DNA of 64,000 bases, from positions 337,118-401,117 of the forward strand of contig SNVD02009724.1 of NCBI GenBank assembly GCA_013180625.2. Reading direction: 5' to 3'. This DNA is from Boswellia sacra (taxonomy: Eukaryota > Streptophyta > Magnoliopsida > Sapindales > Burseraceae). The notes beneath the pieces are model-generated. The model was not told the origin of the DNA. It saw only the letters and a list, made by a program, of their open reading frames with translations, and made no database searches. Shown piece by piece: positions 1 to 11,115 of the stretch (its first letter is position 1; each line of letters begins with the position of its first letter). The position numbers and the translations under genes were made by a program.

Positions 1-173
1 AGCACTGTAAAAGGTCCTAAAGATTATACAAACAAGAGCATAGTGAATTGCAGTTCTATAGCTGTCTGTGGACGTAGATTTTTATAACCGAACCATGTAA
101 AAATCCTCCTGTGTTGATTTACATTACAGTTGACTACGTTGTTATTTATAACTGCATACCTCCAGAACTTTCA
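1..173 (+). repeat. 3' end of a SIRE-type copia LTR (fragment)
   Basis: This stretch aligns along its length with 15413-15583, the end of the 5' LTR of the copia element at 14680. Shared blocks include the opening agcactgtaaa and the terminal actgcatac..ccagaact. It ends in CA at 173, whereas the other copy ends in TA. The LTR start lies outside the window, so I cannot tell whether this is a solo LTR, a 3' LTR, or a fragment of another copy. Confidence 0.85.
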
Positions 174-1739
174 AAGTTGAATGTCAATTATAGTTGTTTC
201 ATCTTTTTCGTATAATAATTATGTTTTGTACATGTCTTAGAATCCAAATAGGCCAAGAATTGATGTTGTTCAAGTTGGTAGCTCATAGCCACCAACAATT
301 GAGTGATTAGCAGGTTTAATTATCAAACATGATTGGCTGGTTTGTATTACTTAACAAAACACATGTAAAAATTACCAGAAACTGAAAATATGTTATATTC
401 TATTTTTTGTCTTACATATGTATAGCTTTTTGGGGAGTAAACATGACCTCACTGATAGTTTTTTTTATTTTGGAGGGATGCAGATTGTGAATGGCTACTT
501 TTAGCTGCATACAAGTTTGGATGCTACAGAAGTCCTTATTTTGCCTATAAACTGTTATTATAATTGTTATCTTTTGGCTTTTCCATATGAAATGCTGGAA
601 ACTATCATAGTTAGTTGCAATATATATGTTATTGACTTATTATACTCTGGCTGTAATTGTTTTAGATTGATTTTGATCATTGTGATCTTGTAAATGCCTG
701 TTGGTTTTAGTACTTGTGCTTTTCAAAATTTTCCCTTGGTTTGACTATGTTTTTTGTGGATTTTGGGTGTATTTGTGATTGATTAATTGTGTTTTTTATG
801 GAGTTTGTGTTGTTGCTGGCAAGGCAGTGTCGTTGCTAAGGTGCGCAGTTTGTATTGTTGCTAGTAGGTTGCCGGTTTGTGGAGTTTGTGGAGTTTGAGT
901 ATATGGTAATTTGGTTGCTAGTTTGACTGTGTGCTTCTTGGAAGTTGATTGATTTTTTTGCTGGAGTTTGATGTGGTTGAAAATGGGTAATGGATATTCA
1001 GTTTATGTGTGATTGAAAATGGGTGATGAAGTTTTAGTTTTTATGTGTGATATGAAATAGGTGATGGGGTTTGTGTTTATATGTGATGTATGAGTCTGTA
1101 TGCTTCTCAAAGGCTGCTGAAGTTTGATATCATGTCTGCTGTAGTTTACTTTACTTTAGGTTGTTTATGTGTGTTGTATCAGTTTGTGTGATATGAATGT
1201 ATGTTGTATTGTTTTTTTTTGGTGAATTTCAGTTTCAAAATGTGGTAAAATGGTTGCCTATAAAGTTTTTTAACAAGCTGCAGTGCCACGTTCATATCCG
1301 AACGGTCATGCCCTTCGTTTTCCAAATTCAATTTGAATGAAGGGTATTCTCGTCTTTTGTCATCCAAGAGTCTTATTTCTTTTTGTAAAACTTTTTGTAT
1401 AGTTTACGAGTATTTTGATTATTCTTATATAACGATTGACTTTCAAATATTCAACTATATTACCAGCACGTGAAAAGAGGGATATAAATAGTCTATTCAT
1501 TATTTTGTTAATGTTTTAGCTAACAAAAAATGTTAGGTGATGAATTTTATCGAAGTTTAAAATTGTTATTAATTAAAAATGTATAACTATTCTTTTATTT
1601 AATAATAAGCCAAAATTTGAGCATAATTTTTTATATTATCCTGTTTAAAAAAATCGTCACAACTCACCTGTCCTGTCACATTTTGACCGTTAAGATTAAT
1701 CGTAAAAATGAAATGTCAATTGTACCCTCTTTTAGTCAA
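174..1739. other. Non-coding AT-rich DNA with a short imperfect tandem repeat
   Basis: I see no convincing coding sequence here. Around 977-1090 there are about three imperfect copies of a roughly 38-bp unit built on ttgaaaatgggt(a/g)atg, a T/G-rich stretch, then atgtgtga. The open frames at 1179 and 1617 lack family features and are probably chance. Confidence 0.5.
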
Positions 1740-2143
1740 GGGATAATTCTAATTTGCCCCCTAAGGTTAGACCTAAAAAAAATTGAGGACTTAAATTTTA
1801 TGAAATTTAAGAATGCCCCCTGAGGTTACTGTAGGACCGTTAGATTTAACAGAAAATGTATTAAACCGTTAGATTTAACGAAAAATGTATTGAATAATAA
1901 CTTAATGCTAATATTAGATTTAACAAAAAATGTATTAAATAATAACTTAACGCTAATAAGCAGTAAAATAGACTATAATATCTTTTTCTAAATGGTTTCT
2001 AAAGCGTTAAATTACTATTTAATACATTTTTTGTTAAATCTAACAGTACTACAGTAACATCAGGGGGTAATTTTGAGTTTCAGAAAACTGAGGTCCTCAA
2101 TTTTCTTTTGACCTAACCTCAGGGGGTAAATTAGAATTAACCC
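1740..2143. mobile_element. Mutator-type MITE (404 bp)
   Basis: The ends are long imperfect inverted repeats of about 115 bp. The left end starts gggataattctaatttgcc, and the reverse complement of the right end starts gggttaattctaatttacc. Both then carry a cccct(a/g)aggtta block and a gttagatttaac block. The element is flanked by a perfect 9-bp direct repeat tttagtcaa at 1731-1739 and 2144-2152. A 9-bp duplication with long TIRs is the Mutator signature. The interior repeats gttagatttaac..aaaatgtatt several times and has no coding capacity. The ends resemble those of the autonomous-type element at 31317. Confidence 0.88.
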
Positions 2144-2218
2144 TTTAGTCAATTATATATATTCCTTTATTTTGAAAAGAAAGTGAATTAATTAAAATTT
2201 AAAATCCAAGAGGCCGGT

Positions 2219-2351
2219 CAGTCACTCCTAAATCCACCAAAGATGATCGTGCCCATCTGTTTCAGGAACTCTCCAGCAGTGAAGACGATATCTTCGGGCT
2301 TGATCGTGCCAAGCTTAGTAAAAGAGGCACTGGCGGACTCGTTGTGCTTTG
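2219..2351 (+). pseudogene. Possible coding fragment, unrecognised
   Basis: One frame is open for about 43 codons and ends at a TGA. Its translation is hydrophilic and looks protein-like, with an acidic segment around SSSEDDIFGLDRAKLSKRG. There is no good upstream start. It lies just before the candidate first exon at 2429 and could be a 5' exon remnant of the same locus or a captured piece. I do not recognise the family. Confidence 0.25.
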
Positions 2352-3161
2352 ACAAAACCAAACCCTAAGAGTTGAATCTCTTCTCTAAATCTTCAATCAG
2401 CAACATCTAAAGAGTTTTAGTATCAGCTATGGCTAAAGCCCATACCTTCCTATTTGGTAAATCTCCCATTCCTTTTTATCTCTTTTATTTTCTCATCTCA
2501 ATTTGAAAATTAGAATTTCTCTGTACTAAATTTGATTACAAGTTTTAATTGGTCAAATTATATTTTTCGGCTTGCTTTCTTTCCTGGAGATAGAGCAGAA
2601 TCTTGATTGATATTTTCTGTTTTGATTCAACATATTGGGTTTTGAGTTAGCTGATAGCTTGATACTAAAAATTATTTATTAGAACAGCTGCATGTAATAA
2701 CTGCAAGTGTTTTGAAATTTTGAACCATAATGAGATGATGTAATGTCTTACACTTGCCAGTTTCTAAAGCCTTCATTACGTCGTGTAACCACTTCTTTCT
2801 ACTTTAATTTTCAATTGTGGTGATTCTTTTTTGTTTTGCTGGTTTAATCGCATTCTTTATATGCTGTCTTTATACTTGCTCCATATTTCATGGCTGTATA
2901 CCTGCTGATACAGTTCAGTTCAGCACAGCTACAAAATAGGCTAACATTTCTTGCTGTTCAGCTTTCTACTTTAGAAAAATATAAAAACAAAAAATAATCT
3001 CTATATTTTGCCGTATTTCTTTTATTTTGGTTTTTTATTAGGGAAAACCAAGAAAAAAAACATAAAAAATGGACCACGGTTGAAAAAAGTTTATATAGTT
3101 GGTCTTGAGTTTTGGGTTTAGTGGGGTTCAAACGAATCAAAAGCAACTTCACAGCTCTTAC

Positions 3162-3999
3162 TGACACCGGATCTTCGAGATATGGCTCTGATACCAACTT
3201 TGATACCGGGCTGCTGAATTATAATAGATGAGGATAGGATCTTCAAGTTGATTATCAACTCAACCAATGGCTGGAACAAATAGAATGGAACCTAACAAAC
3301 ACTCTTTGAAAGGATAACAAGCTCACCACCAAAGTAAACACCAATGGGATACAGATAATTCACCACCCAAGGATATAAACCAAGGATACAGGGCTCAAAC
3401 TAACTCACCACTCTATGGAATCCACCAAGAGATACAGAGTTAAGGAGAAATCAGTATAAACACTGAAATTTCACTCAAATTCGAATTCAAAACTTCACTC
3501 CCTTGAATACACAACTTTAGAACTTAAATAACTTGGAACAACCCTCCAAGCATAGGTAAAAGACAATAATTAAATGATTGCAACAATTACAGCTCAACTA
3601 CTGCATTGACAACTCATTTTAATCAAGACTCATAAGTAAACTCATTAGGTAATAAAGGCACAACCAACTAAGCTAGAAATTCAAATTTCAACCAACTAAG
3701 CTAGAAAATTCAAATTCTAATGTGGACTTTAATGCAGCATTCATTATGAGCCAGCTGTGAAGAGATAGTCATAAATTCCTATAGACAACTCCAAATGACA
3801 CATTGACAAATGTGTTAGAAAGCCGACTTCAAGATCTTTTATAGCCATAAATCTTGACAATTAATTCTCTGCACAGCAATATCAGTTCTTTTACGAAATT
3901 ACCCCTCATTCTGGTTCATGTGCACTCTTGACCATGGTAATAATTTGCACCCTTTGATGATCTATCATGAATCCCATGGATTGTAACACTCCTGTGTCA
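3162..3999 (-). repeat. Left (3') LTR of the gypsy element
   Basis: This is 838 bp and begins TGACACCGG, ending TGTCA on the plus strand. A TATA-like tataaaag lies on the minus strand near 3836-3845. Its 5' edge holds one copy of the unit that ends in the PBS-like gctctgataccaa. It is 37 bp shorter than its partner, mostly because the partner has an extra copy of that unit. Confidence 0.92.
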
Positions 4000-5702
4000 A
4001 GCTCCCCTAGTTGAGAAAGACTCGACCTCGAGTCTTGGTTGTTATTTTCACCAAGATATGGACTAAGGTCAGAGACATTGAATGTGTTGGAAACACCGTA
4101 ATGCTCAGGTAGCTCAACTTTGTAAGCATTCTCTTCAATGCGTTGTAAAATTTTGAATGGTCCATCAGCTCTAGGCTTCAACTTAGCATATTTGCCTGGA
4201 GGAAACCTTTCTTTTCTAAGGTGTATCCACACTAGATCTCCTTTTTTGAACTCAACATACTTCTGATGTTTGTTTGCTGTAGCTTTATACTTCTCATTTT
4301 GTTTCAAAATCTTCTCTCGAACTTGTTCATGTAGCTTCTTGATGTTCTTAGCCCTCTCCTCTGCACCACTGCTAAAGTGAGTTTTGGAAGGAATAGGAGC
4401 TAATTCCAAAGGACTTATTGGATTCTTGCCATAAACAACCTCAAAAGGACTATGACCAGTGGTTTGACTTGATGATCTTTTGTAAGCAAACTCAACTTGA
4501 GGTAAAACAAGATCCCATTGCCGTAAATTCTTACCAACATAACTCCTCAGAAGATTTCCCAAGTTTCTGTTGATAACTTCAGTTTGTCCATCTGTTTGAG
4601 GATGATGAGATGAACTAAAGTTAAGTGTAGTCCCCAGCTTTCTCCAAAGTGTACGCCAAAAATGAGATAAGAACTTTGGATCACGATCTGAGACTATGGT
4701 CTTAGGAATGCCATGCAATTTCAGAATCTCCTTGAAGTACAAATCGGCCACATGAGTCGCATCATTTGTCTTGTTACAGGGGACAAAGTGAGCCATTTTA
4801 GAAAATCGGTCAACCACCACCATGATTGAATCATTGTTTCGCTGTGTTCTATGCAATCCCACCACAAAATCCAAGCTAACATCTTCCCATGGATCATTAG
4901 GAACAGGTAATGGAGTGTACAAACCAGTGTTCTGCCCATGACTTTTTGCCACATGACAAATTGTACACCTCTTCACGTGCTTTATCACATCCCTTTCCAT
5001 CTTCGGCCAATAGAAGTTTTCCTTCACAATAGAAATAGTTTTGTCTCTCCCAAAATGACCGCTAATGCCACTGCCATGTGCTTCATTAATGATTAATTCT
5101 CTCAAAGAACATTGAGGAATACACAATTGGTTTGCCTTGAGTAGATAACCATCCTGCAAAACAAATTGGTTAGATGAAAACTCATTACAATTACTCCATA
5201 TTTTGCTGAAATCTGGATCATCCTTGTAAAGCTCTTTTAAAACCTCAAACCCAACAACATTCACTTGCATAGAGGTCAGCAAAGAATGTCTTCGGCTTAA
5301 GGCATCAGCCACCACATTTTGAACTCCAGATTTATGCTTGATGGTAAAGTTGAAAGCTTGAAGAAACTCTACCCATCTGGCATGTCGAACATTGAGCTTC
5401 TGTTGGCTGTTGATGAACTTCAAAGCTTCATGGTCAGAATATAGAACGAATGGTTTTGGCAAGAGATACTGACTCCAATGCTTCAAAGCTCGACAAATAG
5501 CATACAAATCTTTGTCATAAGTTGAGTACTTTTTGCGAGATGCATTCAATTTTTCACTAAAGAAAGCAATTGGTCTGCCTTCTTGGCTAATAACAGTACC
5601 TGGAACAAGATCAATACAATGATGTATGTCTCTCATTGGAGGAAGGCCTGGTGGTATCTCATTTGGTATAACATCATGGTATTCTTCAAGAAGATATTTC
5701 AT
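3906..5702 (-). pseudogene. Gypsy pol remnant: RNase H and integrase, RT domain deleted
   Basis: This 598-codon frame is open. It starts with the N-terminal lead-in to RT (PPGLPPMRDIHHCIDLVPG) and within about ten residues passes straight into RNase H (GRPIAFFSEKLNASRKKYST, then the YSDHEAL motif). The whole RT palm, including the YxDD motif, is missing without loss of frame. Integrase follows, with an HHCC zinc finger (HGSGISGHF..CTICH), catalytic Asp residues in LDFVVG and SDRDPKF, and Glu in TDGQTEVINR. A C-terminal GDLVWIHLRKERFPPGKY segment is typical of gypsy integrases. The last 31 codons lie in the 3' LTR. Integrase looks intact, but the element cannot reverse-transcribe itself. Confidence 0.92.
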
Positions 5703-5735
5703 CTCTGGAGGTGGTTCATTACTAACTTCATTTTC

Positions 5736-6733
5736 TTATAACAACAAGAACACATAAATTTCACTTCCCTTCTCCAACTCTCTTCTACATTTTGTTTGGG
5801 TAAGCAAAGCATTTCCCTCCCCTTTAGTAGGTTTAGGAACACATTCTAACTTTGAAGGACCCAAAATAACTTTGACCTCATCTTTAAAGAATGTATAAGT
5901 ATTCCTATAGCCATCATGCATTACTCTCCTATCATATTGCCATGGTCTACCAAGAAGTAAATGATAAGCATCCATAGAAACAACATCACACCATATTTCA
6001 TCTTTATACTTTTTCCCAATAGAAAATGAAACAAGGCAGTGTTTGTTTACCTTGATCTCGTTATCTTTCCGAAGCAATGAAATCTTGTAAGGTTGAGGAT
6101 GCTTCTCTGTTTGAAGACCAAGCTTATCAATCATCTCCGTAAACAGCACATTTTCAAAGCTGCCACCATCAATAATAAAGTTGCACACCTTGCCATGAGA
6201 ATAGCATCTGCTATGGAAGATATTTTTGCAAAGCCAATCATCTTCTCGTTCTTGGGCAATATTCAAACTCCTTTGAATAAGAAAGAGAGAATCACCTCGA
6301 TTTGCATAAGTGACTTCCTCTTCATCAACAAATTCTGGATTATCGAAATTGATCAGTGCATCTGACTCGATCTCTTCATCAATTTCGTAAAAGTCATCAA
6401 ATATTGGTGGTTTTCCATGATCCTCAAAGAAGTCATAGTCTACTTCATCATTCTCCACCGATTCATCTTTATTAGTAGCATCATTATCATCATAATTGCC
6501 CAAAGGACTTTGATCTTCTACTTCTCCATGCATTCCACCTGCGAATTCTTTATTTTCTAGAATTACTAAATGTTGCTGGAGTTATTGGAGCTGCCGCATA
6601 AGATCTTCAATGATCAAACGTTGCTGGACTTGCTGGAGTTGCTGCCTGAGATCTTCAATGATCAAATCTCGTTCATCTCTTTAAGAAGGAGGCAATTGGG
6701 TAGTAGAAGTAGCCTTGTGAGTACGACTAGCCA
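5736..6733 (-). pseudogene. Gypsy gag start joined to retropepsin, gag body missing
   Basis: The minus strand starts with ATG at 6733 (MASRTHKATSTTQLPPS), meets a TAA, then has a Gln/Leu-rich coil with repeated LIIEDL(M)RQLQ and a second stop. From 6533 a 265-codon frame is open. It is acidic at the N-terminus and contains the aspartic protease motif IIDGGSFENV (family form usually IIDGGSxxN) and the downstream LLLGRPWQYDR. The capsid and zinc-knuckle parts of gag are absent. The normal order gag-protease-RT-RNase H-integrase is otherwise preserved with the next frame. Confidence 0.85.
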
Positions 6734-6759
6734 TTGAACCAAAAGCTCTGATACCAATC

Positions 6760-7634
6760 TGACACCGGATCTTCGAGATATGGCTCTGATACCAATCTGA
6801 TACCGGATCTTCGAGATATGGCTCTGATACCAAATCTGATATCGGGCTGCTGAATTATAATAGATGAGGATAGGATCTTCAAGTTGATTATCAACTCAAC
6901 CAATGGCTGGAACAAATAAAATGGAACCTAACAAACACTCTTTGAAAGGGATAACAAGCTCACCACCAAAGTAAACACCAATGGGATACAGACAATTCAC
7001 CACCCAAGGATGTAAACCAAGGATACAGGGCTCAAACTAACTCCCACTCTATGAAATCTACCAAGAGATACAGAGTTAAAGAGAAATCAGTATAAACACT
7101 GAAATTTCACTCAAATTCGAATTCAAACTCACTCCCTTGAATACACAACTTTAGAAACTTAAATAACTTGGAACAACCCTCCAAGCATAGGTAAAAGATA
7201 ATAATTAAATGATTTCAACAATTACAGCTCAACTACTACATTGACAACTCATTTTAACTAAGACTCATAAGTAAACTCATTAGGTAATAAATGCACAACC
7301 AACTAAGCTAGAAATTCAAATTTCAACTAACTAAACTAGAAAATTCAAATTCTAATGTGGACTTTAGTGCAGCATTCATTATGAACCAGCTGTGAAGAGA
7401 TAGTCATAAATTCCTGCAGACAACTCCAAATGACACATTGACAAATGTGTTAGAAAGCCGACTTCAAGATCTTTTATAGCCATAAATCTTGACAATTAAT
7501 TCTCTGCACAACAATATCAGTTCTTTTACGAAATTACCCCTCATTCTGGTTCATGTGCACTCTTGACCATGGTAATAATTTGTACCCCTTGATGATCTAT
7601 CATGAATCCCATGGATTGTAACACTCTTGTGTCA
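6760..7634 (-). repeat. Right (5') LTR of the gypsy element, with duplicated edge unit
   Basis: This is 875 bp and pairs with 3162-3999. Its edge carries two copies of a unit of about 40 bp, (tga(c/t)accggatcttcgagata plus tggctctgataccaa), before the shared tgat(a/t)(c/t)cgggctgctg. The other LTR has one copy. The same PBS-like string lies again just outside the LTR at about 6745-6758, where the true PBS should be. The TATA-like box on the minus strand is near 7471-7480. Confidence 0.9.
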
Positions 7635-7639
7635 CTTAC

Positions 7640-8123
7640 CGATAAGAGTTATGATCAGTAAATATGAAAAAGACTGATAAGGGTGAATGAACTCTTTAGG
7701 TAGCTTATTAAGTGAAGTTGTTGATCTTGTTCTTGTGTGTGTTTGTAACTTAAAAAGAAGTCAAATTGAATTTTGGAAACACTTGAAAGTTGTCTGTTGT
7801 CAAGGTTATAGCCAATATCTGAAGCAGAAACAGAGATAATGATATCGATGACCTCTTACTCAACTACAAAACAAGGTGGCGTGTGTGCTCTTATCTTCCA
7901 TTTGGTGACTAATTATTTTCTTTTGCTAATTACTCGACTAGTTGGTTTAAAACAATGGTTTCTTGAAAATCGTTTTTTTATTTTAATTAAAACTTGTATT
8001 TGGATATGGGTCAGCTCCATACTTGCATCTTTATCCATACCAACTACTTGGCTATTATTTGCTTTATAATTGTGGCATTGAGTTTCATCCTTGTGTTCAT
8101 CTTTTACCCCTCCTGTATGACAG
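7640..8123. other. Intron-like or intergenic sequence
   Basis: No gene is recognisable. This is the right flank of the gypsy insertion and ends in a pyrimidine-rich tract and gacag at 8119-8123, a plausible acceptor for the small exon at 8124. The open frames at 7839 and 7994 have no family features. Confidence 0.4.
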
Positions 8124-8182
8124 GTTCGCCTGAAATGTGGCCCTTGGCTTTAGAGCCACAATCACAGAGGGAGGAATATAAG

Positions 8183-9419
8183 GTATTGCCAACCATATAC
8201 GATGTTAAAAATATCTCTTTAAACTTCTAGTTTCTCTCTCTTTTTGCTCCTAGGATTTAAAAAAGTCTTGCTACTTTGATTAGGGCTAATCTAGTTTTAA
8301 GTAATTATATGTTAGTACCATTAATTTATTATCAGACCTTAACAATAGTTGAATAAAATGATGTGATGTATTAATATGACTTAATCTAATATTTATTAAA
8401 ATCTAATAACATCTTAATATTAACACTATTAGTTCTTATCATAATTGAAAGATTGTATAATAAATATATATTAATACATTTTTATTTTGTGTAGAAAAAG
8501 AGAGATGATAAGTCGGGATACAACTAGTGCAACCAATTCAAACATGAAGAAGAGCTGTCTGCTGAATCGGCAACTACACCTCTTGAAAATGGCGAGTGCA
8601 CCGTCATCCTTGTCTGCCTCTGATTCTCAGAACTCAGCCAGGCACCCTATTCAACCTAACCGCAAGATGGTCCTCGCTATCTCTCTACGCATACACACAC
8701 ACGCACGCGTATGATTTTGTGCTCCGTGTAGTGATTCTCTTGAGTTTGTGTGCATGTGAGGTTGATGATGTTGCCACGAAGAATGGTGTCTTTGACATAT
8801 TCGGAGGAAAAAAAATTAAAAAAAAAAAAAAACCTGACTTAATCCCCCATCATTTTCCATATTTTTTTTTTCATTAAAAGAAAAAATTGAATCTGATTTT
8901 AGCTCTTTCATTTTTGTATATGTATTTATTCTCAAATGAGATCATAATTTTTTCTAATATCTAGTTTTTCAAAATCACCATATTTAGTTATTTTCAGTGC
9001 AATCTTCTTCGTCAAAAATTTCGTTAAAAAAAGTTTTCTTTTCTTTTTTTTTTTCTTTTTTTTAAATTTTGGAAGGTATTAATTTTAGATCTTCAATTTC
9101 TTCTTTGTGGAGAATTTAAATTTCAAATTTCTTCTGTCTTTTCTTAATTATGCACTTTAGAGTAATCAAAGAATAAAAGACTCTTTTGTGGATTGACAAA
9201 TAAGCTGCCCAAGTAATCAATTATTGCGTGTATTTTTGGTTGTGAAATGACATATACTTGGTATTCTAAAATAGTAAGGGTGAAAAAACTATTTTGTTAA
9301 TGATGCAAAAATAAGAGATGATCATAGTTTGATACTTTGGACGTGTTCCGTATTTTGAGTTTCAGCTTTGTGATTCTTAACCGTATTGTTTTATTAAGGC
9401 TTAGCGTCAAACCCACTCA
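8183..9419. other. AT-rich DNA without a recognisable gene
   Basis: After a candidate exon start near 8495, the sequence runs into poly-A/T tracts (8806-8834 and 8862-8884). A short acac/cacg tract lies at 8692-8707. The overlapping open frames at 8487 and 8596 are not supported by any recognisable motif. Confidence 0.4.
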
Positions 9420-10870
9420 ACAGAATATTCCATAAGCACTTTGGAAGGTATAGTGTGAAGGGAAGTAGGCCCTTTACATGAGAGTTTGCGGACATGGGGG
9501 CACACTTTCTTTCACGTATTTATGCTCCTATTGCTCATGTGGAACAGGTTGGCCACCAAAAGCTCCAAGGGAACAAGCGAAAGGGCTGCTTGTTGGAACA
9601 GCAGATCGATCTCAGAGCAGGGTGTCTAATTCTGAGACAAAAGCTTGTACTTCTAATATCCCTCACTCAGAAACTGCTCCAGTGAGAAATCTACTTGCCC
9701 ATTCCTCCTTCTGAAGTGAAAGTTTTCATTCTCTGCCTTTTCTTTTCCCTTGGCCCAGTTGAAAAGCCTAACATTTTTATTAGATTCCCTAGTTGAAGTA
9801 CCAAATTCTGAAGTGGAAGTAAGGAATTACCTTTGTAAAGTGGGAAGTCTTCTCTTTCGAAGAAAGAGTGGAGATCTGCTGAGAGGAGCTACCATTCTGA
9901 ATACGGGTATGAAGAGTATCCACAAAGGCTGGAATGGCTGAAAGAAAGGGGACAATTGCATTGATCGAGTTATATCTAGTAGGCTAACACCCATGTATGT
10001 AGAAAGGAAGGGGAAAGTCTTACCTTTTGGAGACATAAGACACATCAAAAAGGAATCCAAATTTATTTAGATGGCCAGATTCATGAGTTCAGGACTAAAT
10101 CGATGCCATTGTTACTGCCAAGACTCTAGAATACTGAACACCAAGTGAAGAGTCACCCTTTGGAAAGAAGGGGGACGAACTGCTTTGATTAGGCCTTGCA
10201 GGCAGACAGGGTAACTTGTGGTGACAAAGTGGAATCCTATATAAGTGAGCGTGTCAAGTTCTGAGGAAGACAAGCTGAGCTAACAAGCTGGCTGAATATA
10301 TCATGGGGATGCCGGATTTGCGATTGAGCTAGCCGGTAAATATGATCTCTTCTGTGTGGCATGAGCCACTCTATTCCTACTTCCACTCAACAAAAATGAT
10401 AGGATTATTGGGCCCTACCTCCAGAATGCGATATCAGGGAGGGCGTATGGCGATTTTGGACCAAAGGGTGCCAAAGGGGATCCCAAAAATAACAAGAGAA
10501 GTAAAAGTGCTAAAAGGGAGCGACAGCCGGGCTATGAGCTATTTCTTCGTTTTTCTTGCAGCAAGGGTTGAGATCAGTAGCCATTGAATCTGATCTATCC
10601 TTGGCATGGCAAAACAGCGTAGCTCGAGACTACTCTTTCAATTCAAAATGTAAGGCAAGCAGGACAAATGGGCCAGCGTTTGGCGCTTACTTTAGCCCAT
10701 CTTTCTAGTGTGAAGAGAACGCAGGAAACTCTCATGTAAGTAGCCAAACTTTTGTGGGTTTGAAACCCAGTGCAGGGGCCATAGTAGCACTGCTCATCTT
10801 CATGTTCAGAGCCAATCAGTAAGTCGTGTCAGAGGAAAGAGAGAGACAGTCGGTTCTTGAGTTGGTAAGT
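9420..10870. other. Probable nuclear insertion of plant mitochondrial DNA (NUMT)
   Basis: Base composition changes sharply here. The sequence becomes GC-richer than its AT-rich flanks, low in homopolymers and rich in gaaagaaaggg, ggaaagaaggggg and ccttt blocks, the texture of plant mitochondrial intergenic DNA. No complete mitochondrial gene is recognisable, and the short open frames (9478, 9750, 10342) look incidental. The edges are estimated from the change in composition. This call rests on texture, not on a matched sequence. Confidence 0.45.
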
Positions 10871-10896
10871 TGTAATTGAGTTTGCTTTGAAACAGA

Positions 10897-11115
10897 AATG
10901 GAATGCAATGGGCTTCCATCTTGATAATTGGAATGAAGATGGGAATGATAGAAGAATAAAGCGAAAGTTTCATCTTGCTAAAGTATGCTAAATTAGGACT
11001 TGAAGATCTTGATAATTGGAATTAAGATGGGAATGATAGAAGAATAAAGCGAAAGTTCCATCTTGCTGAGTATGCTAAATTAGGACCTGAAGATTTGAAG
11101 AAGGATCAGAAGTAG
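10897..11115 (+). pseudogene. Duplicated terminal-exon-like segment, unrecognised
   Basis: After a ttgaaacag acceptor near 10895, one frame reads EWNAMGFHLDNWNEDGNDRR and continues basic (IKRKFHLA). It is followed by a second, near-identical 87-bp copy. The second copy has a TAA where the first has GAA. It then reads YAKLGPEDLKKDQK and stops at TAG. The layout suggests a last exon that was tandemly duplicated. I do not recognise the protein. It could belong with the exons at 2429 and 8124, but nothing in the sequence proves it. Confidence 0.35.
10920..11094. repeat. Tandem duplication, 88 bp and 87 bp
   Basis: Copy 1 is 10920-11007 and copy 2 is 11008-11094. Both start cttgataattggaat and end gaagat. 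They differ at only a handful of positions, so the duplication is fairly recent compared with the surrounding decay. Confidence 0.95.

Larger units (their letters stand above)
3162..7634 (-). mobile_element. Ty3/gypsy LTR retrotransposon derivative lacking most of gag and RT
   Basis: The element is flanked by a perfect 5-bp duplication cttac (3157-3161 and 7635-7639). Each LTR reads TGACACCGG...GTGTCA on the plus strand. Read on the minus strand, a PBS matching the tRNA-iMet type (TGGTATCAGAGC) follows the right-hand LTR, and a purine-rich tract (aactaggggagc) precedes the left-hand LTR. The interior is only about 2.76 kb, too short for full gag-pol. It encodes a gag start, a retropepsin, RNase H and integrase, but no RT palm. 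I could not place the lineage with confidence. Confidence 0.93.
2429..8182 (+). pseudogene. Unrecognised split gene: exons 2429-2456 and 8124-8182
   Basis: A start at 2429 opens a 28-nt exon (MAKAHTFLF...) that ends at a gtaaat donor. A second 59-nt exon at 8124-8182 lies between a gacag acceptor and a gtattg donor. The phases match, and together they give 29 codons (second part GSPEMWPLALEPQSQREEYK). The gypsy element at 3162-7634 sits in the intervening intron. A third exon may start near 8495 after tgtgtag, but its phase-0 reading meets TAG after ten codons. This is read from splice-site logic alone. I recognise no family, and it may be a pseudogene. Confidence 0.3.

Noticed and set aside
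8487..8877. Two overlapping open frames after the candidate third exon
   Set aside because: The first is out of phase with the preceding exon, and the second runs into a poly-A tract. Neither shows conserved motifs.
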